From positions 79,234-143,233 of IMG/VR virus record IMGVR_UViG_3300028774_000007: a stretch of 64,000 bases of DNA; one strand, written 5' to 3'. This document shows positions 18,287 through 26,347 of the stretch, piece after piece. This DNA is from a virus. A program made the position numbers and the translations under genes. Positions within the stretch are counted from its first letter, which is position 1; each line of letters opens with the position of its first letter. The notes below the pieces were generated by a model. That model was not told the DNA's origin and made no database searches. It saw nothing but the letters and a program-made list of their open reading frames with translations.

Positions 18287-19763
18287 ACGCTTCTGAATTT
18301 AAAACCTTAACCATTGCTTCATATGGAGAATAACCCATGCATTCAAGGATTGATTTAAATGTACTTGCTGATTGACCGCTTGCTAATTGTACACCCTTAT
18401 AATCTGATTGTGCATGAAATACGTCGTGTCTGCTACTAACATTCCAGAATACTATGTTAGGAATTTCGTATCCTGCGCTGTTAAATTTGGCTTTCATTTT
18501 GTCGTAGAAAGTCCAGTGTCTCATATCGGAACAAACGTCAATTTCCATATCAGAAATAACAATGATTGCTTTAGGCATTTGCTCATAAGGTACGTTATTT
18601 TTTAACGCTGTAGTCAATACCTTATCGAATGCGGCTTCAAGATTAGTGTTATTATCCCAATGTGTCTTAATAACGTTCTCAATCTTTTCGTACAATGAAG
18701 CACCTTTTAACTCTACAAGTTGTGGTTTATTGCTGAAACTCATGAATAGGTTTTGGAATGCACCTTTATTTCTCTCTGCAAAATAAGTAGCAAGCCCAAT
18801 TGAAGTTGCCATAGGTCTGCCGCTCATAGAACCAGATACATCAGCCATAACTAGTATGTTATTTTCGCCCTCTACATAGTTAGGTAATGCATTCCATTGT
18901 GCTTCTAACACAGGGTCAAGGCTGTCTGAATAACTACGAAGATTTCCACCCCACATCATTGCCATACCCAAATACTTTTCAGTAATATCATATGGGAACA
19001 ATGTTGATGCATTGATTTTTGCTTCACCCTTAGTGACTTTACCCATGTAGTCAGAAAAACCATCTAAATCATGACGAGAAAATGCCTTACGGTAAATGTT
19101 CATAGCCTTAGATGGTACTTGCTCATAGTTAATATCAGTCCACTTATTTGATGACATATTAATTTCAGTAACATTGATATATGCTCTTAAAGCGGAAAGA
19201 ACGTGTCTATATTCTGGAATAGACAAACCTAGATTTTTCGCTGTTAATTTGCCAAGTTTGATAGTTTCTGCGGAACTTGCATTGCAAGATTTTAGCCACT
19301 TAGCTGATAAAGAAATAGGCTTGTTTGCTTTCATGTTTTTAATATCTGAAATTACTTGCTTTTGGACAAAATTCCACATATCCTTTTCAACAGGAGTACC
19401 CACTAGGCAATATAAGTCATCAAATCTTCCGAAATATGCAATATTCTCGATGTTTTTCTTTACGATTTCTGGATAGTTTTTAGCAAGGAATTTCCAGATT
19501 ACTTTAGGGGTATTACGTTCACCTTGTCCACCCTCACGGATATCTCTGCTATAAAAACTCATTTTAGTTGCAAGCAACTTATCTTCTGCGAAAGCCATGC
19601 TGAAAAGTCTTTCAATTTCACCGTCTGTACGAGAACGAAGTGCGCCAATTGAACCGAATAAATCAACTAGTGAATTTGAAGTAGATTTGATTGCTTCACA
19701 ACCATTTTCTGTGAAAGTTCTGTTTTCCTCTTTTTTTAATCCATCAATTAATAAATTAGACAT
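18267..19763 (-). CDS. Ro60/TROVE-like vWA protein (DUF2828 type)
   Basis: 498 residues. The N-terminal ~290 residues are helical repeat-like (KMSFYSRDIREGGQGER, FGRFDDLYCLVGTP); the C-terminus is a von Willebrand A domain with the MIDAS motif DVSGSMSG (D308, S310, S312), then SIGLATYFAERNKGAFQN and VISDMEID. HEAT-like ring plus vWA is the Ro60/TROVE plan, and DUF2828 proteins are its relatives. Ro proteins bind misfolded RNAs and small Y RNAs; bacterial Rsr works with exonucleases or RNA repair enzymes. The 5' leader holds a tRNA-like RNA and a small hairpin, and a kinase-HD gene lies upstream. RNA binding is inferred from family and context. Confidence 0.82.
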   Translation of the reverse strand: MSNLLIDGLKKEENRTFTENGCEAIKSTSNSLVDLFGSIGALRSRTDGEIERLFSMAFAEDKLLATKMSFYSRDIREGGQGERNTPKVIWKFLAKNYPEIVKKNIENIAYFGRFDDLYCLVGTPVEKDMWNFVQKQVISDIKNMKANKPISLSAKWLKSCNASSAETIKLGKLTAKNLGLSIPEYRHVLSALRAYINVTEINMSSNKWTDINYEQVPSKAMNIYRKAFSRHDLDGFSDYMGKVTKGEAKINASTLFPYDITEKYLGMAMMWGGNLRSYSDSLDPVLEAQWNALPNYVEGENNILVMADVSGSMSGRPMATSIGLATYFAERNKGAFQNLFMSFSNKPQLVELKGASLYEKIENVIKTHWDNNTNLEAAFDKVLTTALKNNVPYEQMPKAIIVISDMEIDVCSDMRHWTFYDKMKAKFNSAGYEIPNIVFWNVSSRHDVFHAQSDYKGVQLASGQSASTFKSILECMGYSPYEAMVKVLNSEAYNRVTV

Positions 19764-19888
19764 TTTTCATTTCTCCCTTTAATTTTAATTTAGACATTCT
19801 TCTCTAAATTCTAGCCACTCTTTTTATAATATAAAGCTATCATTTGATTGTTTTGCTGTAAGTGACTAAAATTAATAGGTGTGTTTAA

Positions 19889-20009
19889 TGCAAACGGTAG
19901 GATTCGAACCTACACCTTGAAATTGAAATTTTCATCATTTTTTTTAATTGCTGTTAATGTCTTACCACAAAGACATTTTAAATAAATGCGACCATCACAC
20001 CGCGTTTGC
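19889..20009 (-). ncRNA. tRNA-like RNA, candidate Y RNA (YrlA-like)
   Basis: Minus strand. A 7-bp acceptor-like stem (GCAAACG with CGTTTGC), a 4-bp D-arm with GG in its loop, and a perfect T-arm (GTAGG, TTCGAAT, CCTAC) are all present. Instead of an anticodon arm and short variable loop there are about 70 bases containing an 8-bp hairpin (19956-19977, loop TGTGGT) and an A-rich tail. The loop cannot form a 7-base anticodon loop and no CCA is encoded, so it is not a normal tRNA. Bacterial YrlA RNAs are Ro-bound tRNA mimics with D- and T-arms; the adjacent Ro-like gene makes this the best explanation. Confidence 0.65.
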
Positions 20010-20017
20010 ATATTAAC

Positions 20018-20073
20018 AAGACACATTTTAAATTATTAACAGTAATTTATTTTTTAATAGCTGTTAGTGTCTT
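20018..20073 (-). ncRNA. Hairpin RNA element A in Ro-like gene leader
   Basis: Begins about 17 bases after the predicted start of transcription. Outer 7-bp helix AAGACAC/GTGTCTT and inner 6-bp helix TAACAG/CTGTTA around an A/T loop; 3' flank GTTAATA. Shares its sequence blocks with element B (18184-18235) and, in permuted order, with the hairpin inside the tRNA-like RNA. Confidence 0.55.
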
Positions 20074-20097
20074 TTTATTTTTTAGGGGTCTATATAT

Positions 20098-20126
20098 ATT
20101 ATAGTATAATTTCCGACGGAAGTCAA
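20098..20126 (-). promoter_or_regulatory. Sigma-A type promoter of the Ro/Y-RNA locus
   Basis: Minus strand TTGACT (20121-20126), 17-base spacer, TATAAT (20098-20103). The transcript would carry element A, the tRNA-like RNA and then the Ro-like gene. Confidence 0.85.
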
Positions 20127-20152
20127 GTAAATTGAAAATTTATTTTTTTTAT

Positions 20153-20368
20153 TTAATGGGCAATATCTAATTCAAATAAATTACCTAATAATGTCTTAAT
20201 TAATATATTAAATACAAATGCTTGTCCGAATGTAATATGTACTAAGTAAAACATATTAGGAATAAAATAATTCCAACACAACATAATAATAAGACTTTCA
20301 CCAGTTAATAATATCAAAGATATAAAAAAATTAGTTAATAATTCTATTATTATATCTCTTTTACTCAT
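20153..20368 (-). CDS. Small membrane protein, 71 residues
   Basis: Not recognised. Two predicted membrane helices (about residues 8-33 and 38-62). Follows the kinase-HD gene by nine bases and precedes the Ro-locus promoter. Confidence 0.6.
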   Translation of the reverse strand: MSKRDIIIELLTNFFISLILLTGESLIIMLCWNYFIPNMFYLVHITFGQAFVFNILIKTLLGNLFELDIAH

Positions 20369-20377
20369 AATAATACC

Positions 20378-21283
20378 TCAATGGGCATACTCATCGGATG
20401 TATGAATTAACAATATATCATCATACAAGTCTTGACCCCATAGTTTTCTATATTTATTTTTAGATTTTTCAGTAACATTAAAATATGGTTGCATATGATA
20501 CTGAATGTATGTACAAATATTTATAATAGAATCTTTATTAAATTCAGCGTTTGCTAAATAAAACATTGCTAAATAAGCCCCAACATTTTGATGATTATAA
20601 TAATGCGCTCTGTCGCTAGGCTCTCCTCTAGTATTAAAAAATGTTTGACAAAAAGGTTTTCCTATGTCATGTAAACCACCTGCTGTACATAATTCTAAAC
20701 TTGCATTTTGATTTATTAAATAGTTATAACATTTTGTCATATGACCACCAAGGGTTAATGTGTGGTTAGGATTTTGTTGGTCATAATCATTTAACTCTTT
20801 TAAGTCCTTTAAATCATAATTTAAAGCTTGATTATTATAATGTATATCTATTTTATCCCAACCCTCAAAATAAGCAGGAAAATTAAAGTTTAAATACATT
20901 CTATGAATTGCTTCATCTGGTATTCTACGTTCTCTATTACTGTTGTTTATTAAACATTGTTCATAAGGGGTAGCCATAATTACGCATTTTTTATAACAAC
21001 ATATATTTCTAATTTGTTCTAAAAAAGCTATCCTACGCTTACAAGATAAGTTACAAGCATCATAGATTACATTTCTATTGTTTCTTAAATCTGAAATAAT
21101 ACGTCTATGTAGTTCATTGAATAGTTCGTTATTATCACCTTGTATATTTTCATCTCCATATAATTCTGCTCTTAAAGCATCCGAAGAATGGACTTTATAT
21201 GCTGACGAATAATCTGTATGTAATCTTGTATATGTAGATTTTCCAGAACCTGCAACCCCCACTAACATCATAAATATTTGCAT
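20378..21283 (-). CDS. Polynucleotide kinase-like domain fused to HD phosphohydrolase
   Basis: 301 residues. N-terminal P-loop kinase: VGVAGSGKST at 8-17, SSDALRAELYGD, VIYDACNLS at 72-80 and the lid RERRIPDEAIHRMY, all as in Pnkp-type 5'-kinases. C-terminal HD domain: H181 in LGGHM, GGLHDIGKP with H205/D206 and later HYYNHQNVGA. A kinase with an HD phosphatase is the make-up of the RNA end-healing HD-Pnk enzymes, though there the HD comes first. It would restore 5'-phosphate and 3'-OH ends for ligation. Context with RNA ligase, HAD and Ro-like genes supports RNA repair. Confidence 0.8.
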   Translation of the reverse strand: MQIFMMLVGVAGSGKSTYTRLHTDYSSAYKVHSSDALRAELYGDENIQGDNNELFNELHRRIISDLRNNRNVIYDACNLSCKRRIAFLEQIRNICCYKKCVIMATPYEQCLINNSNRERRIPDEAIHRMYLNFNFPAYFEGWDKIDIHYNNQALNYDLKDLKELNDYDQQNPNHTLTLGGHMTKCYNYLINQNASLELCTAGGLHDIGKPFCQTFFNTRGEPSDRAHYYNHQNVGAYLAMFYLANAEFNKDSIINICTYIQYHMQPYFNVTEKSKNKYRKLWGQDLYDDILLIHTSDEYAH

Positions 21284-21289
21284 TTGCTT

Positions 21290-21802
21290 TCACTCCTTTA
21301 TATAATCTTGTATTTTTACTACTTTAATATTTTTTAATTCTGATATAGCTAATTCTCTAGGGACTAATTTACCAACTGTATTATATCCACCACCATCTAT
21401 AGATGTGCTAGTTGATATTGTCTTAAATTTATCAATGTTTAAATTGAACCAATCTCTAGTTTCTGGCATTGGAAGTATATGTAATTCTTTTTGGTCTACA
21501 AAATAATAGAAAATATAATCTGCGCTAGTATACATAAAACAGCCTAAAGTATTTTTTGTTTCATTGCTGATTGTTTCAAAAAAATAATTGCCTGTCCTAT
21601 AATATCTATCGCCTTTAACTTCTACTGTTGTTACTTTAGTAACTAATCCATTCTTAGAACGAACCCACAACATATCAATATCTGGTGTCATATATTTTCT
21701 ATCATTTTCTACATTAATTACAGCTATAGTTTCTGGAATTGATTTTAGAAATTGTTCTAATTCTAGTGATGCCTGTTTAGCAACCGTCATCACTTCATTC
21801 AT
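21290..21802 (-). CDS. Hypothetical, possible PD-(D/E)XK nuclease fold
   Basis: 170 residues. PDIDMLWVRSKNG followed by TVEVKGDRYYRTGNYFFE gives Asp ... Glu-x-Lys spaced as in restriction-like nucleases, and ADYIFYYFVD is a typical following strand. This looks like a Vsr/PDDEXK-type fold acting on DNA or RNA, but motif evidence alone is thin. Operon partner of the kinase-HD gene (six bases apart). Confidence 0.5.
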   Translation of the reverse strand: MNEVMTVAKQASLELEQFLKSIPETIAVINVENDRKYMTPDIDMLWVRSKNGLVTKVTTVEVKGDRYYRTGNYFFETISNETKNTLGCFMYTSADYIFYYFVDQKELHILPMPETRDWFNLNIDKFKTISTSTSIDGGGYNTVGKLVPRELAISELKNIKVVKIQDYIKE

Positions 21803-21816
21803 AGTATAACTATTAA

Positions 21817-22131
21817 TTATTCATCACCACCAAAATATTGTATTGGCAAATTAAAACTGATTAATGATGGTTCGATAACACAATTTAATATTTCCTTAAA
21901 ATTATCTTCATTTTTGTAACAATTCTCTATTACAACTAAATCAGTTTTATAATAGCCATCTCTCATATTTGCAAATCTATTAAAGCATAAAATATAGAAG
22001 CATTCATACATGTATTCTGTAGTACTATAAAACTTTTTTACAAATATCGGCTCTCCAAGATTAAGTTTCCATAAGTATCTTTCTAATTCAGCTTCATTTT
22101 TATAATATATCATCATATTAAATTGTCTCAT
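21817..22131 (-). CDS. Hypothetical 104-residue protein
   Basis: Not recognised. Tyr/Phe-rich, single small domain (YYKNEAELERYLWKLNLGEP), acidic end. In operon with 21290-21802. Confidence 0.55.
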   Translation of the reverse strand: MRQFNMMIYYKNEAELERYLWKLNLGEPIFVKKFYSTTEYMYECFYILCFNRFANMRDGYYKTDLVVIENCYKNEDNFKEILNCVIEPSLISFNLPIQYFGGDE

Positions 22132-22139
22132 AATTTCCC

Positions 22140-22283
22140 CTATATCTGCTCATAAACACAAATTATTTCATTCTGTTTCTTTTGGTAATCTATAATATGG
22201 AAACCATTGTCAACTATATTTTCTTCATTATCGTTTATATCTTCTTCATTATCAAATGAAACTTTAACACTTACAATATGCAT
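22140..22283 (-). CDS. Small acidic protein, 47 residues
   Basis: ATG 22281-22283 behind AGGAGAT with good spacing; stop TAG at 22140. Begins MHIVSVKVSFDNEED, a beta-strand then an acidic stretch. Unknown. Confidence 0.55.
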   Translation of the reverse strand: MHIVSVKVSFDNEEDINDNEENIVDNGFHIIDYQKKQNEIICVYEQI

Positions 22284-22292
22284 TTTTATCTC

Positions 22293-23126
22293 CTATAAGC
22301 CTTTATCTATAATGTTTTTTTCGATATGTTTCTTGATAATATCCCTAGACAAAACGATGATTTTGTCCTTGACAGAGTAATCAATAGTTGATTCGTTAAT
22401 TTCTAATAAGATTTTTTCTCTCAAAATTTTTCCATTAGCTATAAATTCTGAACTTAGAAATTTAGCATCATCTAACGACGGAATATTAAGTTTGTATTTA
22501 ATGATAAGACTTTTAACATCACCAGTTGGTTTAAAACATAATTTTAAATTAATTTTTTCAATGAAATATTGGTGCATAAGGCATAATAGTCTGAAATTAT
22601 GACTTAATTGTTTACCGTCATATCCCCATTTTTCTATCTTAGCCATCGTAGCGGGGTATGGGTGACACAGTGCGGCATCTTTCTCACACATCATGCCGTA
22701 TATTGCCCTCATGAATTGACCTCTTAGAGCGTACACTAAGTCATCTCTTAATGCCATTATTTTAGAAATCTCACCAGTAAACTTATCATCAACTACAAAA
22801 TAATCAGTATATAGAGTTTCGACATATGCGGGATTAGCTTTTACTAGAGTATCGATATATGTACGAATATCTTTAACATCAACTTGTCCAAATTCTGTTT
22901 GTTTTACAAAAGAAATTGGTTTGCTATTATAAACTAAATCATCCAGATTTGGGATTATGATTGCCTTTGCATCAATATCAGACGTATATTCATTAGTGTA
23001 AATGTCTAAATCGTAATTTTGTGAACCATATAGAAATACTGCCGCAACCGTATAACCATCTGATTCTAAAATACTTTTAAATTTATGTAGAACTTCCATT
23101 ATTTTATCTGCATCAATTAATCTCAT
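22293..23126 (-). CDS. RlaP-like nucleotidyltransferase (RNA-repair associated)
   Basis: 277 residues. FLYGSQNYDLD at 31-41 and SDIDAKAIIIP at 49-59 form the polymerase-beta-type GS...DxD active site; KQLSHNFRLLCLMHQYF near 171-188 is the helical motif of the YcgL/RlaP family. RlaP proteins are predicted nucleotidyltransferases that occur in RNA repair operons with ligases, kinases and HAD enzymes. The window carries exactly those partners. Confidence 0.75.
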   Translation of the reverse strand: MRLIDADKIMEVLHKFKSILESDGYTVAAVFLYGSQNYDLDIYTNEYTSDIDAKAIIIPNLDDLVYNSKPISFVKQTEFGQVDVKDIRTYIDTLVKANPAYVETLYTDYFVVDDKFTGEISKIMALRDDLVYALRGQFMRAIYGMMCEKDAALCHPYPATMAKIEKWGYDGKQLSHNFRLLCLMHQYFIEKINLKLCFKPTGDVKSLIIKYKLNIPSLDDAKFLSSEFIANGKILREKILLEINESTIDYSVKDKIIVLSRDIIKKHIEKNIIDKGL

Positions 23127-23141
23127 TTTGTTCTCCTTTTA

Positions 23142-23330
23142 TTAAGTCAAATCATCTTTTTCAGCTTCTTTATTAAGCCATCCTAAAATATGTCTCGCGC
23201 ATTCTGAATCGCTGTTTGTTGGGCATAAACCTTTGCAAATGGCATAACAACTTGCCCCATCTAAAAACCATTCTAGTTCAAGAGATAAAGAATTATCCGA
23301 CATACCTTTAATTCTTTCATAATTAGTCAT
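23142..23330 (-). CDS. Hypothetical 62-residue protein
   Basis: Start ATG at 23328-23330 follows AAAGGAG; a longer frame overlapping its neighbour is rejected. Four Cys residues in CYAICKGLCPTNSDSEC suggest metal binding. Unknown function. Confidence 0.6.
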   Translation of the reverse strand: MTNYERIKGMSDNSLSLELEWFLDGASCYAICKGLCPTNSDSECARHILGWLNKEAEKDDLT

Positions 23331-23346
23331 GTTGTTCTCCTTTAAT

Positions 23347-23532
23347 TTAAACTGGCTCTGTTGTATTATATTTGCATTCATAGCATGGTCTACCTTTTTT
23401 AAAATTACATTTATAATGTAATTTAGGATTATTGCAAATAATTTCACCATAAGGTTCTTGACAATAACATATTATTTCTGATTTATTGTTATTATGAAAG
23501 CACATATGAATTTTTTTTATAATATTTATCAA
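23347..23532 (-). CDS. Cys-rich small protein, 61 residues
   Basis: Starts at TTG 23530-23532 after AAGGAAAA; eight Cys residues, with a C-terminal CxxC pair (CYECKYN). Possibly a zinc or Fe-S protein. Unknown. Confidence 0.5.
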   Translation of the reverse strand: MINIIKKIHMCFHNNNKSEIICYCQEPYGEIICNNPKLHYKCNFKKGRPCYECKYNTTEPV

Positions 23533-23550
23533 TTTATTTTTATTTTCCTT

Positions 23551-23760
23551 TTAAGATTCATCTGGATTATCTGGCTGTTTTAATTCTATACCAAGTATAC
23601 ATCCTATATCATAAGCCGCCCATGATAAAGCGGATTCGAAACCATCATCAAAGCAATCGCAAAAATTACCTTCTGACCGTTCATATGTCCATCCAGTATT
23701 ATATTGTTTGTAGTTATCTTTAACCCATTTTTTTAATTTATCTAATACGTCTTCACTCAT
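23551..23760 (-). CDS. Hypothetical 69-residue protein
   Basis: Not recognised. GWTYERSEGNFCDCFDDGFESALSW gives two Cys and an amphipathic helix; acidic tail. Five bases downstream of the next small gene. Confidence 0.55.
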   Translation of the reverse strand: MSEDVLDKLKKWVKDNYKQYNTGWTYERSEGNFCDCFDDGFESALSWAAYDIGCILGIELKQPDNPDES

Positions 23761-23765
23761 TAGTC

Positions 23766-23996
23766 TTATTCTCCTTCGGTATATTCGCTTAAACTAGCAA
23801 TTACTTTTTTATGTAATTTACTAGTCATAGTATTAACTTGACTTTGTGTAGCTACATGAAACCCACACAAAGTAATTGCGTGACGAATACCTTCAAGAGA
23901 TTCAGCCTTATCTCCAAGCGTATATCCTTGATTCCTTGCTTGTGTCTCTAATGTATCTTCACATATACCGTAATAAAATCCTATTTCATCATTCAT
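23766..23996 (-). CDS. Hypothetical 76-residue phage protein
   Basis: Not recognised. Helical; contains LEGIRHAITLCGFH. Good RBS. In the same operon as the deoxyribosyltransferase-like gene. Confidence 0.55.
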   Translation of the reverse strand: MNDEIGFYYGICEDTLETQARNQGYTLGDKAESLEGIRHAITLCGFHVATQSQVNTMTSKLHKKVIASLSEYTEGE

Positions 23997-24012
23997 TTTT
24001 ATTTTCCTTATA

Positions 24013-24321
24013 TTATGTTAAATATTTTATTTGTTTCCCATGATTATTAGCATATTCAATTTCAGATTTAGTGCTATTTCCAATATATCCATCTACATTA
24101 ATAACAAATATTTCGTCAGCCATATCAATTTTACGTTTATGCATATCGTCAAGCATTTCTTTAATTCCTTCTGACCATACCTCATTATCACCAGAATGAC
24201 CAAATAAACCTACAGAAATCACTATGTGACCTTTAAGTGTTAATTCCTTCTGTATTTCATAAAATTTATCTTTAAACTTTGTACTACCACATAATGTGAC
24301 TACTTTATAAGTACCTACCAT
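24013..24321 (-). CDS. Nucleoside 2-deoxyribosyltransferase-like protein
   Basis: 102 residues. VVTLCGSTKFKDKFYEIQKEL at the N-terminus and MHKRKIDMADEIFVINVDGYIG then STKSEIEYANNHGK match the phage nucleoside 2-deoxyribosyltransferase-like/DUF4406 group (Rossmann-like, nucleotide binding). Probably binds a nucleotide; transferase activity is not certain. Tandem with an ATP-grasp gene. Confidence 0.72.
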   Translation of the reverse strand: MVGTYKVVTLCGSTKFKDKFYEIQKELTLKGHIVISVGLFGHSGDNEVWSEGIKEMLDDMHKRKIDMADEIFVINVDGYIGNSTKSEIEYANNHGKQIKYLT

Positions 24322-24323
24322 TT

Positions 24324-25046
24324 TTAATTTTCCTTATCTTTTATTAAATTAATATAATAATCTAGCCCTAATTTATAAATATATCTTAAATTTTCAGCGA
24401 AATAACCATAAGTTCCGAATGAAACAGATGGTTGCAATTCAATTAAAAATGTCTCAAGATTTGAATTTACACCGAAATCTGCTATATAAGATTTTGGTCT
24501 TGAGTTATCAGTCATATATCTATTGACAACTTTTTGGATAAATTGTGCATCTGGTAAAATTACTGGATTTCCATCGTAATATTGAATGCATTGTATTTTA
24601 TCATTTAATACAATAACTCTGTATTCTGATAATATTTCAACAATAGAGGAAAGAACATAATTATGGTCTCTTTCGATAAATCCTTGAATCATATCAATAT
24701 CGCCGTTAAATGAAAAATTCTTTAACTCCGTCGCATCTTTAATAAAATATCTACCATTTTTTGGAATATCTTTTCCCATTACGAAATGATAATCACGTTT
24801 TACGATATCTTGATGTAAAAGTACACTAGGTATCTCAATGGGTGGCATCTCATTACTGCCGTATACTCTTTTTAGAAATGTCTTAACAAAATCTAAATCT
24901 CCAACTGGTATAGCATCTTTTAATTTATAATCGCTTATTCCATATATATCAAAAGTTGATATATATGTATCTTGACGACTATGCACTAATAATTTTTCCA
25001 TTTGATATATTTCAATTTCATCAGTATCTTGTAAAATAAAATACAT
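24324..25046 (-). CDS. ATP-grasp domain protein
   Basis: 240 residues. GRYFIKDATELKNFSF (nucleotide-binding strand), EYRVIVLNDKIQCIQYYDG and the C-terminal FLIELQPSVSFGTYGY (metal-binding E..N/Q..S-x-G-x-Y-G) match the ATP-grasp domain of phage and bacterial DUF4343 proteins. Such enzymes join a carboxylate to an amine or thiol with ATP; the substrate here is unknown. First gene after the promoter at 25067-25095. Confidence 0.72.
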   Translation of the reverse strand: MYFILQDTDEIEIYQMEKLLVHSRQDTYISTFDIYGISDYKLKDAIPVGDLDFVKTFLKRVYGSNEMPPIEIPSVLLHQDIVKRDYHFVMGKDIPKNGRYFIKDATELKNFSFNGDIDMIQGFIERDHNYVLSSIVEILSEYRVIVLNDKIQCIQYYDGNPVILPDAQFIQKVVNRYMTDNSRPKSYIADFGVNSNLETFLIELQPSVSFGTYGYFAENLRYIYKLGLDYYINLIKDKEN

Positions 25047-25066
25047 ATTATCACTTCCCTATATAT

Positions 25067-25095
25067 ATTATAGTATAATTTAGTTGATTTGTCAA
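25067..25095 (-). promoter_or_regulatory. Sigma-A type promoter
   Basis: Minus strand TTGACA (25090-25095), 17-base spacer, TATAAT (25067-25072), preceded by AATTTAC. Confidence 0.87.
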
Positions 25096-25108
25096 GTAAA
25101 TTAAAAAT

Positions 25109-25363
25109 CTAATTATTTAATTTACATTTATTAACAGAATTAATCATACACTGTAAGTCTCGTTCTTCTTCACCAGAGATATAATCTAATGCATCTTGAT
25201 ATTTTTTCATATCAATTTCTGTTTGCATAGATACCACTTCAAGGTCAGTATTTGTACAATCTGAACCATCTCTTAGTACTTCTTTTAAGCAATTCTTAAA
25301 TTCTTCATTAGTACAATTTTCACTTTCTTCGAAGTCAAAATTTATTTCAAGTAAAACTTTCAT
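25109..25363 (-). CDS. Hypothetical acidic protein, 84 residues
   Basis: Not recognised. Mostly helical and acidic with five Cys. Its start overlaps the stop of the gene at 25363-25611. Confidence 0.55.
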   Translation of the reverse strand: MKVLLEINFDFEESENCTNEEFKNCLKEVLRDGSDCTNTDLEVVSMQTEIDMKKYQDALDYISGEEERDLQCMINSVNKCKLNN

Positions 25364-25611
25364 TATTCTAATGATTCCTTTTCTATCTCATCAATATTAT
25401 TTTTTAAATATTTTGATACTTTTTGGTATCCTTTTGTATTATATTCTTCGTCAAAACCTCTAAATTTAACTCTAGCAGGATAAGCACTAGATATACTACC
25501 ATCCTCTTCTACTTCAACCGTGATAGCCCACCCAAACGTATGTAATAGCATATTAATCCACCAGAGCAAACCACTGTCTCTAAATTCTCCCCATGTTCTT
25601 TTATCAATCAT
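25363..25611 (-). CDS. Hypothetical phage protein, 82 residues
   Basis: RDSGLLWWINMLLHTFGWAIT and YPARVKFRGF resemble a short protein often seen in Firmicute phages; no known function. AGGATTTAAAA precedes the ATG. Confidence 0.6.
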   Translation of the reverse strand: MIDKRTWGEFRDSGLLWWINMLLHTFGWAITVEVEEDGSISSAYPARVKFRGFDEEYNTKGYQKVSKYLKNNIDEIEKESLE

Positions 25612-25623
25612 TTTTAAATCCTT

Positions 25624-25641
25624 TCATATTGCAATATGAAT
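25624..25641. repeat. Isolated copy of the TTCATATT palindrome
   Basis: TTCATATTGCAATATGAA-type palindrome between two genes. It is the only copy seen left of 54 kb; some thirty lie between 54.8 and 63.9 kb. Confidence 0.7.
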
Positions 25642-25654
25642 TTATATTTTAGAA

Positions 25655-25948
25655 TTAATGAAAAAAGATATCAAATATTGATTCTTTTTTATATGTTATT
25701 TCTGGTGGCTCTGGTTCTTCTGACGACAATGAACCCAAAGGCTCACCATGTTCAAGTTGCCAAAGCATCCAATCTAAATCAGTTCCCCAAACAGGAGAAC
25801 GTGTACCTGTCCAATCATTACGTAATTCCATTCCACTGTTATATGAATATTTTTTATATGGATTAACTGATTTATTAGTTGTTATCTCATCTATTTTTTC
25901 AGAAATAGAACTACTATATTTTTCATGCCTTGTTATTTTAACTTTCAT
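25655..25948 (-). CDS. Hypothetical protein, 97 residues
   Basis: Start ATG 25946-25948 chosen because GGAG lies nine bases upstream. Contains LDWMLWQLEHGEP and a Pro/Glu-rich stretch. Unknown. Confidence 0.55.
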   Translation of the reverse strand: MKVKITRHEKYSSSISEKIDEITTNKSVNPYKKYSYNSGMELRNDWTGTRSPVWGTDLDWMLWQLEHGEPLGSLSSEEPEPPEITYKKESIFDIFFH

Positions 25949-25952
25949 ATTA

Positions 25953-26258
25953 TTAATCTCCATAATCTATTTTTACTAAATGACACTTTATATATCCCCA
26001 ATTACTAGGTTTACAATCCGACATTAGGAAATCTTTTAATTCATCATATTTATATTTACGTTCTAATTCATATTGTAAATAAATTGATGTATTATAACTA
26101 TTATCTAAAATTTCTGCTCTTTGCATAATTAAAAATAATCCTAATTTATCACAAAATAATACTTTTGCTAAATCAAAATGTTTTCCAGACCATTTTTTTT
26201 CTTGTAAATTTGATAATATTCCATGCAGAAATAAACGATATTCTTTATTAGTTGGCAC
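25953..26258 (-). CDS. Hypothetical protein, 101 residues
   Basis: Not recognised. Helical, ends in GYIKCHLVKIDYGD. Tightly followed by 25655-25948. Confidence 0.5.
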   Translation of the reverse strand: MPTNKEYRLFLHGILSNLQEKKWSGKHFDLAKVLFCDKLGLFLIMQRAEILDNSYNTSIYLQYELERKYKYDELKDFLMSDCKPSNWGYIKCHLVKIDYGD

Positions 26259-26347
26259 TTTAATTACAAAATATTTAAATACAAATACAATTCTTGTTGC
26301 CCCACATTCTATTTTTATATTAAAATCCCCTACACCAAATTCAAGTT

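Noticed and set aside
19889-20009. Ordinary tRNA
   Set aside because: Acceptor, D- and T-arms are there, but about 70 bases replace the anticodon arm and variable loop and the inner hairpin closes a 6-base loop; no CCA.
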